From assembly GCA_963662155.1 (NCBI GenBank), contig OY759261.1, forward strand, positions 1,509,727 to 1,573,726: DNA of 64,000 bases. Reading direction: 5' to 3'. The position numbers and the translations under genes are program-made. The notes beneath the pieces are model-generated. The model was given only the letters and a program-made list of their open reading frames with translations, did no database searches and was not told where the DNA came from. Positions 50,520 to 62,324 of this stretch are shown here, piece by piece. Position 1 is the first letter of the stretch. Each line of letters begins with the position of its first letter. The DNA comes from Lamellibrachia columna (lineage: Eukaryota > Annelida > Polychaeta > Sabellida > Siboglinidae).

Positions 50520-51870
50520 ACTCGCCTCTTTCTATGTTCCTTCGCCTCCTGGCATCATTCGCCTCTGATCTACCAACTGGCGATGTTAAAAAATCACTCA
50601 TCAATTTACTAATAACGCGTAATGTTTAATGAGTTAATTTTTCCGAGTACTTTCACATCGGATACGTTGATAAAGTTAACGTTTTCTTTAAAACTTCGTT
50701 AGATCGAGGAATATTGCAATTTTATATGTTCCTATTATATATAGCATGTCAAACCGGCATAAAAAAAAAAAATTAATTATATCACGTAATTAATTTAAGG
50801 AAAAACCACATTTTAGCTCAATTTCGTCGATATTCAATGTTTGACCCACACGGAGTAATGTAACTTCAGTAAGACTTCGTTAAAATGTTCATTTATTATT
50901 TATCTCTTCGAAAAAGGCAAAACATGTTGAGGGTCCCGAGCAAATGTTTTAAATATGTGACACAGTAACAACTACATCAGCAGCACAATTATCAAAACTG
51001 TTATCAAAAACAAGATTTTACCCACAAAGAGTAATGTCATTTCAGTAACACTTGGCTGAAATGTAAATATTATAATCTCTATATACACAGAAAAATTAAT
51101 GAAGTGCCGGAAAAAAATTAGAATTTGCTGTCTTAAAATCACACGAGTTCCCAAAAAAATTTCTGCAACGAACTTACAACACATGATATTCGCCAGAAGG
51201 CGCTGCTTGCCTTACGTTACGCCTTAAATTATACTTTCTGTGTTCTTATTATTGTTCTTTTACAAAACATCTATCAGTTGTGTCTATTGTTGGCGTACAG
51301 AACGTAGTTTCATTCAACAGTATATTTTTATGTTGATTTCATGTTACGACTACTATGCGCAGATCGATGCGCACATTGTGATTTCAAGGTAGTCGGCCAT
51401 CTAAAAATATCTAACGAATTATTTATATATTGTAACCGTTTGCCTCCTTCAACTGTCCTTTTCTGTCAGCTGTATACATTTACATGTCCAGTCTAATATG
51501 TTTTTCTAAAATAAGTTTGTGGATGGTTTTCCCCAAATGTGTCTGGTTTGATCTTGTTAAGATGAAAGTCAACGATATATACAACAATGAGCAGTCAACA
51601 TAGTTTTGTAATTCATGATTGTTGCACGATACCGTCAGTGTCAGAAAGGCCAATCGAAGCAACGGTCGATCAATGCCACAAGTTTGAAGTCTTCAAACAT
51701 ATATATTCCGTTGTGCTGAGATGTTAATATCCTCAGGGACCTGGGCTGCTGTTGGAAAATGTCCCATCATCATGCATGTGGCGGTTTGATTAAAATTGAT
51801 TCAGTTGTCTGACTCCGGAGACTAGGCATCAAGGTCAATTAGACTAATTTGAAAATTAGCAATTATTCCA
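50520..51870. other. Intergenic, no gene recognised
   Basis: AT-rich. Two diverged copies of gagtaatgtaacttcagtaa-like sequence (50850-50910 and 51020-51080). No coding frame resembles a known family. Confidence 0.5.
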
Positions 51871-51872
51871 TT

Positions 51873-52096
51873 CAGTACCCTTATGGAAAATGTACCATTG
51901 TAAATGCCATGGTGTTTTGAAACATGTAAACCATGGTACATCATGGTAAACCAGGGTAAAATACCACGATATACCACGGAAACCACAGTAATCAATGGTG
52001 CTTTGAAACATTGAAGCCATGGTAAAATACCAGAGTTTACCATGTAATGTCATGGTTTACCATGTAATACCATGGTATATTTTTAAGGGTATGTAC
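51873..52096. mobile_element. Possible foldback MITE rich in accatggta
   Basis: Imperfect inverted ends: gtacccttatggaaaatgta on the left and, on the opposite strand, gtacatacccttaaaaatat on the right. The interior has many ccatggta, accatg and atggtaaa words in both orientations. About 220 bp, non-coding. It directly precedes the 24-bp array. Confidence 0.55.
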
Positions 52097-52207
52097 CTGA
52101 TTGCAGTTTAGGCGTCGAGGTTTCGTTTCAGCACACTTATTGTTGATTATGGAGTCAAAAATTTCCCATGAGAATTCTGCAGTCAAACACTGGATGCTTT
52201 TCTCTGG

Positions 52208-52788
52208 AATGCACACACCAGTTACACAAATGTTGCACACACCAGTTACACAAATGTTGCACACACCAGTTACACAAATGTTGCACACACCAGTTACACA
52301 AATGTTGCACACACCAGTTACACAAATGTTGCACACACCAGTTACACAAATGTTGCACACACCAGTTACACAAATGTTGCACACACCAGTTACACAAATG
52401 TTGCACACACCAGTTACACAAATGTTGCACACACCAGTTACACAAATGTTGCACACACCAGTTACACAAATGTTGCACACACCAGTTACACAAATGTTGC
52501 ACACACCAGTTACACAAATGTTGCACACACCAGTTACACAAATGTTGCACACACCAGTTACACAAATGTTGCACACACCAGTTACACAAATGTTGCACAC
52601 ACCAGTTACACAAATGTTGCACACACCAGTTACACAAATGTTGCACACACCAGTTACACAAATGTTGAACACACCAGTTACACAAATGTTGCACACACCA
52701 GTTACACAAATGTTGCACACACCAGTTACACAAATGTTGCACACACCAGTTACACAAATGTTGCACACACCAGTTACACAAATGTTGC
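52208..52788. repeat. 24-bp minisatellite, about 24 copies
   Basis: Unit cacacaccagttacacaaat plus gttg. By eye only one copy differs (gaacacacc near 52667). Such uniformity indicates very recent expansion. Open in four frames. Confidence 0.97.
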
Positions 52789-53310
52789 TTCATGGGAAAA
52801 CATAGCTATTTCATTGTGTATTTTTGAGCAGACTACGAGATACTTCGCCGATGGCCATTAGCAACAATGTCCACACCGGAGCAGCCACTGCCGGGACTGG
52901 AAGCCAACACATAAGAGTATGTCGGATGTCATTTTGAAGGTGGTGGCGACGAGAAAACTTCATTATACTTATTTAGTATGATGACAACCAGAAATCATGA
53001 ACACCCTACTAACATGTCATAATGGCCTATCCCTAATACCCTTGCATTCAAGAGTTGCGGCAGAAATAAGTTGACTATGCAAATACATAATCTGATTAGG
53101 CCACATATCTTCTGACATATCGTCTCTGGCAGATCGGAAACTCACTAACTGTTCACCCACCTTAGGGAATATACACACAAAATACAGAATAGCATAAATG
53201 GGACGGAATGCAATGCTCTGCCACCTTGCAATTCCATTAATCAGTGTTCTTCATAACTAAAGTTTCTCAGTTCTGGAATCATTTTATATTAGTTGCTCTC
53301 CTTTGTATCC
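52789..53310. other. Intergenic, no gene recognised
   Basis: A moderately GC-rich stretch at 52830-52960 but no recognisable coding motif. The 53280-53310 portion is diverged sequence leading into the next array. Confidence 0.5.
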
Positions 53311-56300
53311 ATTCCAGTGTATCTATAGGGGACTTTCGTTTAGCTGTATCCGTTCTAGTGTATCTATAGGGGACTTTCGTTTAGCTGTATCCGTTCCAGC
53401 GTATCTATAGGGGACTTTCGTTTAGCTGTATCCGTTCCAGTGTATCTATAGGAGACTTTCGTTTAGCTGTATCCGTTCTAGTGTATCTATAGGGGACTTT
53501 CGTTTTTTAGCTGTATCCGTTCCAGTGTATCTATAGGGGACTTTCGTTTAGCTGTATCCGTTCCAGTGTATCTATAGGAGACTTTCGTTTAGCTGTATCC
53601 GTTCCAGTGTATCTATAGGAGACTTTCGTTTAGCTGTATCCGTTCCAGTGTATCTATAGGGGACTTTCGTTTAGCTGTATCCGTTCCAGTGTATCTATAG
53701 GAGACTTTCGTTTAGCTGTATCCGTTCCAGTCTATCTATAGGGGACTTTCATTTAGCTGTATCCGTTCCAGTGTATCCATAGGAGACTTTCGTTTAGCTG
53801 TATCCGTTCCAGTGTATCTATAGTGGACTTTCGTTTAGCTGCATCCGTTCCAGTGTATCCATTGGGGACTTTCGTTTAGCTGTATCCATACTAGTCTATC
53901 TATAGGGGACTTTCATTTAGCTGTATCCATTCCAGTGTATCTATAGGGGACTTTCGTTTAGTTGTATCCGTTCCAGTGTATCTATAGGAGACTTTCGTTT
54001 AGCTGTATCCGTTCCAGTGTATCTATAGGAGACTTTCGTTTAGCTGTATCCGTTCCAGTGTATCTATAGGGGACTTTCGTTTAGCTGTATCCGTTCCAGT
54101 GTATCTACAGGAGACTTTCGTTTAGCTGTATCCGTTCCAGTGTATCTATAGGAGACTTTCGTTTAGCTGTATCCGTTCCAGTGTATCTATATGAGACTTT
54201 CGTTTAGCTGTATCCGTTCCAGTGTATCTTTAGGGGACTTTCGTTTAGCTGTATCCGTTCCAGTGTATATATAGGAGACTTTCGTTTAGCTGTATCCGTT
54301 CCAGTGTATCTATATGGGACTTTCGTTTAGCTGTATCCGTTCCAGTGTATCTATAGGAGACTTTCGTTTAGCTGTATCCGTTCCAGTGTATCTATAGGAG
54401 ACTTTCGTTTAGCTGTATCCATTCCAGTGTATCTATAGGAGACTGTCGTTAAGCTGTATCCGTTCCAGTGTATCTATAGGGGACTTTCGTTTAACTGTAT
54501 CCGTTCCAGTGTATCTATAGGGGACTTTCATTTAGCTGTATCCGTTCCAGTGTATCTATAGGAGACTTTCGTTTAGCTGTATCCGTTCCAGTGTATCTAT
54601 AGGAGACTTTCGTTTAGCTGTATCCGTTCCAGTGTATCTATAGGGGACTTTCGTTTAGCTGTATCCGTTCCAGTGTATCTATAGGAGACTTTCGTTTAGC
54701 TGTATCCGTTCCAGTCTATCTATAGGGGACTTTCATTTAGCTGTATCCGTTCCAGTGTATCCATAGGAGACTTTCGTTTAGCTGTATCCGTTCCAGTGTA
54801 TCTATATGAGACTTTCGTTTAGCTGTATCCATTCCAGTGTATCTATAGGGGACTTTCGTTTAGCTGTATCCATTCCAGTGTATCTATAGGGGACTTTCGT
54901 TTAGCTGTATCCGTTCTAGTGTATCTATAGGGGACTTTCGTTTAGCTGCATCCGTTCCAGTGTATCCATTGGGGACTTTCGTTTAGCTGTATCTATACTA
55001 GTCTATCTATAGGGGACTTTCATTTAGCTGTATCCGTTCCAGTGTATCTATAGGGGACTTTCGTTTAGTTGTATCCGTTCCAGTGTATCTATAGGAGACT
55101 TTCGTTTAGCTGTATCCGTTCCAGCGTATCTATAGGAGACTTTCGTTTAGCTGTATCCGTTCCAGTGTATCTATAGGGGACTTTCGTTTAGCTGTATCCG
55201 TTCCAGTGTATCTACAGGAGACTTTCGTTTAGCTGTATCCGTTCCAGTGTATCTATAGGAGACTTTCGTTTAGCTGTATCCGTTCCAGTGTATCTATATG
55301 AGACTTTCGTTTAGCTGTATCCGTTCCAGTGTATCTTTAGGGGACTTTCGTTTAGCTGTATCCGTTCCAGTGTATCTATAGGAGACTTTCGTTTAGCTGT
55401 ATCCGTTCCAGTGTATCTATATGGGACTTTCGTTTAGCTGTATCCGTTCCAGTGTATCTATAGGAGACTTTCGTTTAGCTGTATCCGTTCCAGTGTATCT
55501 ATAGGAGACTTTCGTTTAGCTGTATCCATTCCAGTGTATCTATAGGAGGCTTTCGTTTAGCTGTATCCGTTCCAGTGTATCTATAGGGGACTTTCGTTTA
55601 ACTGTATCCGTTCCAGTGTATATATAGGGGACTTTCATTTAGCTGTATCCGTTCCAGTGTATCTATAGGAGACTTTCGTTTAGCTGTATCCGTTCCAGTG
55701 TATTTATAGGAGACTTTCGTTTAGCTGTATCCGTTCCAGTGTATCTATAGGGGACTTTCGTTTAGCTGTATCCGTTCCAGTGTATCTATATGAGACTTTC
55801 GTTTAGCTGTATCCGTTCCAGTGTATCTATAGGGGACTTTCGTTTAGCTGTATCCGTTCCAGTGTATCTATAGGAGACTTTCGTTTAGCTGTATCCGTTC
55901 CAGTGTATCTATAGGGGACTTTCGTTTAGCTGTATCCGTTCCTGTGTATCTACATGGGACTTTCCTTTAGCTGTATCTGTTCCAGTGTATCTATAGGGGA
56001 CTTTCGTTTAGCTGTATCCGTTCCAGTCTATCTACAGGGGACTTTCGTTTAGCTGTATCCGTTCCAGTGTATCTATAGGAGACTTTCGTTTAGCTGTATC
56101 CGTTCCAGTGTATCTATAGGGGACTTTCATTTAGCTGTATCCGTTCCATTGTGTCTATAGGGGACTTTAATTTAGCTGTATCCGTTCCAGTCTATCTATA
56201 GGGGACTTTCGTTTAGCTGTATCCATTCCAGTGTATCTATACGGGACTTTCGTTTAGCTGTATCCGTTCCAGTGTATCTATATGAGAATTTCGTTTAGCT

Positions 56301-57039
56301 GTATCCGTTCCAGTGTATCTATAGGGGACTTTCGTTTAGCTCTATCCGTTCCAGTTTATTTATAGGGGACTTTCGTTTAGCTGTATCCGTTCCAGTGTAT
56401 CTACAGGGGACTTTCGTTTAGCTGTATCCGTTCCAGTGTATCTATAGGAGACTTTCGTTTAGCTGTATCCGTTCCAGTGTATCTATAGGGGACTTTCGTT
56501 TAGCTGTATCCGTTCCAGTGTATCTATAGGGGACTTTCGTTTAGCTGTATCCGTTCCAGTGTATCTATAGGGGACTTTCGTTTAGCTGTATCCGTTCCAG
56601 TCTATCTATAGGGGACTTTCGTTTAGCTGTATCCGTTCCAGTCTATCTATAGGGGACCTTCGTTTAGCTGTATCCGTTCCAGTCTATCTATAGGGGACTT
56701 TAGTTTAGCTGTATCCGTTCCAGTGTATCTATACATGACTTTCGTTTAGCTGTATCCGTTCCAGTATATCTATAGGGGACTTTCGTTTAGCTGTATCCGT
56801 TCCAGTGTATCTATAGGGGACTTTCGTTTAGCTGTATCCGTTCCAATGTATCTATAGGGGAGTTTCGTTTAGCTGTATCCGTTCCAGTGTATCTATAGGA
56901 GACTTTCGTTTAGCTGTATCCGTTCTAGTGTATCTATAGGAGACTTTCGTTTAGCTGTATCCGTTCCAGTGTATCTATAGGGGACTTTCGTTTAGCTGTA
57001 TCCGTTCCAGTGTATCTATAGGGGACTTTCGTTTAGCTG
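53311..57039. repeat. 41-bp minisatellite, about 91 copies (3.7 kb)
   Basis: Unit of 41 bp, gtatccgttccagtgtatct then ataggggactttcgtttagc and t. Common gggg/ggag variant. The rare variant pair gcatccgttccagtgtatcc / attggggac followed by atactagtctatc occurs at 53841 and 54948, exactly 27 units (1107 bp) apart, so a 1.1-kb block was duplicated. Confidence 0.97.
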
Positions 57040-57151
57040 CTGCTGGTTGGCAAAACACGCCTGGTTGGCGGGCTTTGTGTGTATTTCGCAGGATATGTTT
57101 CTTCCATTACATTCCATTTTTCCATTAAAAAAATTAGCGTGGTGCCCCACT

Positions 57152-57262
57152 AGTGGGGTACCATGCTCACGTACCTGGGGTACCATGCTCGGGTACGTGG
57201 GGTACCATGCTCAGGTACGTGGGGTACCATGCTCAGGTACGTGGGGTACCAGGCTCACACAT
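57152..57262. repeat. 22-bp repeat, about 4.5 copies
   Basis: Unit ggggtaccatgctcaggtac plus gt, with ggtacc and gtac palindromes. Confidence 0.92.
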
Positions 57263-57546
57263 GCCAGTAAGTGATATTAGATACCGTGGGGACAACCTGT
57301 TTTATGTACCAAACTATTAAGGGTAATCATAATTGTGTAACGTACTATTTCATAACATTAGTTCAATTTTACGTCTAAGTTTCTAGAGTCAGGCAAATGA
57401 TCACCCAATGTGTCCTTCAAACACTTATATTGATAACCAATCTATTCCATATGCCCTAATCCGTAGGCATATTCCAAGAACGGTGCATCGTTTTCCCTGA
57501 GGGTGATATTTAGTCAACACTAAACACCACCATCTTCTTCGTGCGG
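57263..57546. other. Intergenic, possible transposase C-terminal end
   Basis: The minus-strand frame leaving the 18-bp array ends TARTKKMVVFSVD then stop at about 57510, which resembles the end of pogo-like transposases (weak). Confidence 0.35.
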
Positions 57547-58756
57547 GCTGTACCACTCGACACAGCTGTACCACTCGACACAGCTGTACCACCCGATACA
57601 GCTGTACCACCCGACACAGCTGTACCACTCGACACAGCTGTACCACCCGACACAGCTGTACCACCCAACACAGCTGTACCACTCGACATAGCTGTAACAC
57701 CATACACAGCTGTACCACCCGACACAGCTGTACCACTCGACACAGCTGTACCACCCGACATAGCTGTACCACCAGACACAGCTGTACCACCCGACACAGC
57801 TGTACCACCTGACACAGCTGTACCACTCGACACAGCTGTACCACCCGACACAGCTGTACCACCCGACACAGCTGTACCACCCGACACAGCTGTACCACCC
57901 GACACAGCTGTACCACCCGATACAGCTGTACCACCCGACTCAGCTGTACCACCCGAATCAGCTGTACCACCCGACACAGCTGTACCACTCGACACAGCTG
58001 TACCACCCGACACAGCTGTACCACCCGACACAGCTGTACCACCCGACTCAGCTGTACCACCCGACACAGTTGTACCACCCGACACAGCTGTACCACCCGA
58101 CTCAGCTGTACCACTCGACACAGCTGTACCACCCGACTCAGCTGTACCACCAGACACAGCTGTACCACCCGACACAGCTGTACCACCCGACTCAGCTGTA
58201 CCACCCGACTCAGCTGTACCACCCGACACAGCTGTACCACTCGACACAGCTGTACCACCCGACACAGCTGTACCACCCGACACAGCTGTACCACCCGACT
58301 CAGCTGTACCACCCGACACAGTTGTACCACCCGACACAGCTGTACCACCCGACTCAGCTGTACCACTCGACACAGCTGTACCACCCGACTCAGCTGTACC
58401 ACCAGACACAGCTGTACCACCCGACTCAGCTGTACCACCAGACACAGCTGTACCACCCGACACAGCTGTACCACCCGACTCAGCTGTACCACCAGACACA
58501 ACTGTACCACTCGACACAGCTGTACCACCCGACACAGCTGTACCACCCGACTCAGCTGTACCACTCGACACAGTTGTACCACCCGACTCAGCTGTACCAC
58601 TCGACACAGCTGTACCACCCGACACAGCTGTACCACCCGACTCAGCTGTACCACTCGACACAGTTGTACCACCCGACTCAGCTGTACCACCAGACACAGC
58701 TGTACCACTCGACACAGCTGTACCACCCGACACAGCTGTACCACTCGACACAGCCG
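57547..58756. repeat. 18-bp minisatellite, about 67 copies
   Basis: Unit gacacagctgtaccaccc with ctcgac, ccagac, ccgact and gttgtacc variants arranged in recurring blocks. For example, the order of variants at 57960-58130 is repeated at 58215-58385, about 252 bp (14 units) apart. It abuts the C-terminal part of a decayed transposase and may have grown from its coding sequence. Confidence 0.96.
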
Positions 58757-59089
58757 GAGCAGTCAAACCCGCAACAATATCATCAAACAACATCGACGAT
58801 ATCTTCCACGTCAGGGATCGTGACACAGTGAGCAGTGACACTCTTCTTACTACGTTTAAGAAAGGTGACATAAAATTCGTCAGCAAATTCATCTGTGGTT
58901 TTAAAAATCACGCCCACATAATGGCGTATGGCCTTCTTAGTCATAAGCTTCGCCACGATGTAATCATTTGGAACAAGAGTGACTGCATCATGTTCTTTAT
59001 CACCGCTGTTTACCATCGGTAGGTCTGCACTACTTCGTCTCTAGCAGAATCTGACTGGAGCCGAACTTGTATTTGTTTACATGCTGCTT

Positions 59090-59218
59090 TCTTGGTAGTC
59101 TTCGGTGGATTAAACATATTCAGTGTCAGCATATCTTCAGTAAGTTGTTCTTCTTCTTGCTAGTCTTCGGTGGATTAAGCATATTCAGTGTCAGCATATC
59201 TTCAGTAAGTTGTTACTT
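59090..59218. repeat. Tandem duplication, 2 copies of about 63 bp
   Basis: Two copies of agtcttcggtggattaaaca then tattcagtgtcagcatatct and tcagtaagttgtt. Lies within the transposase remnant. Confidence 0.85.
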
Positions 59219-59298
59219 CGCAAGTACTGCAACGAATCTGTCGGTGTTGATGACCTGTCATGTTGCTGAGAGTTATGAGGCGGTGTTTTCTGCTGCTG

Positions 59299-59944
59299 AA
59301 GTCCAGTAGGTCGTGTTGTGTGCTGAAGTCCAGTAGGTCGTGTTGTGTGCTGAAGTCCAGTAGGTCGTGTTGTGTGCTGAAGTTCAGTAGGTCGTGTTGT
59401 GTGCTGAAGTCCAGTAGGTCGTGTTGTGTGCTGAAGTCCAGTAGGTCGTGTTGTGTGCTGAAGTCCAGTAGGTCGTGTTGTGTGCTGAAGTCCAGTAGGT
59501 CGTGTTGTGTGCTGAAGTCCAGTAGGTCGTGTTGTGTGCTGAAGTCCAGTAGGTCGTGTTGTGTGCTGAAGTCCAGTAGGTCGTGTTGTGTGCTGAAGTT
59601 CAGTAGGTCGTGTTGTGTGCTGAAGTCCAGTAGGTCGTGTTGTGTGCTGAAGTCCAGTAGGTCGTGTTGTGTGCTGAAGTCCAGTAGGTCGTGTTGTGTG
59701 CTGAAGTCCAGTAGGTCGTGTTGTGTGCTGAAGTCCAGTAGGTCGTGTTGTGTGCTGAAGTCCAGTAGGTCGTGTTGTGTGCTGAAGTCCAGTAGGTCGT
59801 GTTGTGTGCTGAAGTCCAGTAGGTCGTGTTGTGTGCTGAAGTTCAGTAGGTCGTGTTGTGTGCTGAAGTCCAGTAGGTCGTGTTGTGTGCTGAAGTCCAG
59901 TAGGTCGTGTTGTGTGCTGAAGTCCAGTAGGTCGTGTTGTGTGC
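59299..59944. repeat. 27-bp minisatellite, 24 copies, inside the transposase remnant
   Basis: Unit gtccagtaggtcgtgttgtg plus tgctgaa; only a gttcag variant recurs (near 59380, 59597 and 59840). Three of the variants are spaced about 216 and 243 bp (8 and 9 units). Flanked on both sides by minus-strand transposase-like sequence, in the variable region between catalytic core and C-terminus. Confidence 0.96.
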
Positions 59945-60652
59945 TGCTGCAGGACAAGGGGTGGTGTTGTCTGTTACTGCTGCGGGATAGGAGAACCCGG
60001 TGCAGGTTTGTCTGTTACCATGGACACAAGACATTCATCTTCACCAAATGCACCTTTGTTGAAGGAACACGCCACTTACTCGGAATCCCGACTGAATGTT
60101 TGCTGGCACGAACGCTTTGGGATAGGCACGGTAAGGCACCACCGTGATAAGCGTGATTGGTTTGCCAGGGTGGTTCAGCATCCATTCGTTGCATGCTGAG
60201 TTGTAAAATCGTTTGAAAGAGCAAAATACAGCGCAGTCCAGTGTGGCGGTAGTTTGAGGATTACAATGTCACTTCCTCTGACTAACTTTATTGTTCTTGG
60301 AGTAGTTAGTGCATTTGGTGAAGTGCCGTGGATAATATAAAAAAATCTCACTGTTCATCCACTTCGATTTATATGCAACTCCTACTGATCCAGGAGGAGC
60401 ACCACTGAGCACGTGTTCTTGAAAGTGGACACGTGGGAAAATGGTGTTTCCGATTACGTTGATGCACGGCATGCGCACATTGTAACTAGGACGCCTCGCT
60501 CTGCAGATGTGATCTGCCTGAGACGTTTAATGCCAGTCCTCGCGATAACCATGTCAGAAGTGTGAACAGTGTTAATAACCAATTCAGACTTTCGGAGGCT
60601 AACCGTTTCATTCCTCTTCATGAAACCAGCCAATCGCTTCCTGCCTCCCTTT

Positions 60653-61105
60653 TATCACGTTAGGAACATTCTATATTATTTTCGTTCCGCAGCACAAGTT
60701 CATAGGCCAGTTTCTTGGTTGCCTGTTTAAACAGGCAGTTAGACATTACTGAAGATGTCGTTAAATAATTGGCTGTTTAAACAGGCAGTAAGACATTGCT
60801 GAAGATGTCTTTAAATAATCTGAAAGTTCAGTTTCGTCGTCTTTGTTGAACATCAACCGAAGCGAAATTTTGGTTTTCAATTAAAATACTGCCTGGCCCT
60901 CTAAACGTATCTTGACGTATCTTACTAACGCATGACAGGACAGGTCTAGGTTCAAAACAACTCGATAAATGGATCTCTCATCAATCAGGACCTGGTTCAC
61001 TGCATCCAGTATGAGCTCAACTGGCGTGTCGCATTGTCTCAATGTCTAGGACAGCTAATAATTCATAATTCATAAGTAAGTTGTGTTGTTTTCATGGCAC
61101 CTCGC
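60653..61105. other. Intergenic, one short duplication
   Basis: Two copies of ctgtttaaacaggcagt followed by gacattgctgaagatgtc (60720-60815); ctgtttaaacag is a perfect palindrome. A (gactgacc)-type run at 61108-61162. No host gene. Confidence 0.6.
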
Positions 61106-61164
61106 TGTCCTCTCTCAAGAGACCGACTGACCGACCGACTGACCGACTGACCGACTGACCAACT

Positions 61165-61605
61165 GGGCCCTCTACTATGTATAATGTATCTAAATGATAT
61201 TACTAATGCAAGTAAATTATGTGAATACATTTTATATGCAGATGACTCAACTTTACGTAGCACACTTAACTCTTCCAAGATGACTCAACTTTACGTAGCA
61301 CACTTGACTCTTCCAAGATGACTCAACTTTACGTAGCACACTTAACTCTTCCAAGATGACTCAACTTTACGTAGCACACTTAACTCTTCCAAGATGACTC
61401 AACTTTACGTAGCACACTTAACTCTTCCAAGATGACTCAACTTTACGTAGCACACTTAACTCTTCCAAGATGCAACTTGCTGACTTTAATAATATTAATG
61501 TTGAACTACAAAAGATTAGCGAATGGTTGGAAGTTAATGAACTGCCATTAAATGTTAACAAATCAAAATATATGATTTTTCACCATCCAAAAAAAAATTG
61601 TGTTA
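61165..61605 (+). pseudogene. LINE reverse transcriptase fragment with internal repeat
   Basis: Plus-strand codons read LCIMYLNDITNASKLCEYIL, YADDSTLRSTLNSSKM (YADD catalytic motif), and after a 41-bp array LADFNNINVELQKISEWLEV, NELPLNVNKSKYMIFHH. This is the usual motif C to motif D order of non-LTR reverse transcriptases. Both ends are missing. Confidence 0.8.
61239..61471. repeat. 41-bp repeat, about 5.5 copies, made of reverse transcriptase codons
   Basis: Unit gatgactcaactttacgtag then cacacttaactcttccaa. This is the DNA encoding D-S-T-L-R-S-T-L-N-S-S-K next to the catalytic ADD, amplified in place. Confidence 0.93.
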
Positions 61606-61895
61606 CAGTCGTCATCAGTCGTGTAACTGTGTAACGGTGGTATTACTGACGTCATCAGTCGTGTAACTGTATAACGGTGGTATTACTGACGTCATCAGTC
61701 GTGTAACTGTGTAACGGTGGTATTACTGACATCATCAGTCGTCTAACTGTGTAACGGTGGTATTACTGTCGTCATCAGTCGTGTAACTGTAACGGTGGTA
61801 TTACTGACGTCATCAGTCGTGTAACTGTGTAACGGTGGTATTACTGTCGTCATCAGTCGTGTAACTGTGTAACGGTCGTGTTACTATCGTCATCA
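61606..61895. repeat. 44-bp repeat (38-44 bp), about 6.5 copies
   Basis: Unit gtcatcagtcgtgtaactgt then gtaacggtggtattactgac; some units are shorter. It starts directly at the end of the LINE fragment. Confidence 0.93.
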
Positions 61896-62324
61896 GTTTC
61901 GACATTCGTGTACACCCAGATCATTTTACTTGATTACGATTACACGAAATAATGGATCATTGATCTCTGAAGCAGGTTCATATATCGCACTCAACTGGAA
62001 AACACGTTCACGCCGACTAATATTTATTGGTTTTCAAATTACTATCAAACGCACCTAACTTCTGTGTTATTTTGCTGTCGCTTTAATTTTGACCGCATCA
62101 TCAGTTATGATCATTAAAGTTGTCACTCACTTACCCTAATCACGACCTCGGCCGATTAATGCTGATCCCCAACACTAAAATTACGTCCAAACCTTTGAAT
62201 ATAGATTAGTGTAGCTGTCACACACGTCAAGTCGTTAAGTCCCGTGTAAGGACTGTTAAGGACTGTTCTACCTGTCTATTACCATCTGAGATAGTGGGTA
62301 ACAGCCTTGTGAACTACTCTGTTT
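61896..62324. other. Intergenic, no gene recognised
   Basis: Unique sequence, no coding or RNA feature supported. Confidence 0.5.

Larger units (their letters stand above)
58783..60652 (-). pseudogene. pogo-like DDE transposase, decayed, with internal minisatellite
   Basis: Minus-strand pieces in protein order: RLAGFMKRNETVSLRKSE (end of the CENP-B-type DNA-binding part); NTVHTSDMVIARTGIKRLRQ then ITSAERGVLVTM; after a frameshift MPCINVIGNTIFPRVHFQEH, VLSGAPPGSVGVAYKSKWMN; then FKRFYNSACNEWMLNHPGKP and KAFVPANIQSGFRVSGVFPS. After a 27-bp array, 59016-58783 gives HDAVTLVPNDYIVAKLMTKK, then YVGVIF, FYVTFLKRS and IPDVEDIVDVV. The family normally has a segment with the first catalytic Asp between SLRKPE and TVHTP; here it is deleted. 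Frameshifts and stops show it is inactive. Confidence 0.8.

Noticed and set aside
47816..50604. ILPDCPGRRYCQTVLGGDTA repeat proteins
   Set aside because: The 26-bp period makes all three minus frames cycle through the same sequence; a repeat artefact.
52830..52960. Possible host exon after the 24-bp array
   Set aside because: Slightly higher GC and an ag before it, but no recognisable protein motif on either strand.
57425..59022. Long VPPDTA or GGTAVS repeat proteins
   Set aside because: Readings of the 18-bp array on both strands. Only the short minus-strand flank (59016-58783) resembles a protein family, and the join is frameshifted.
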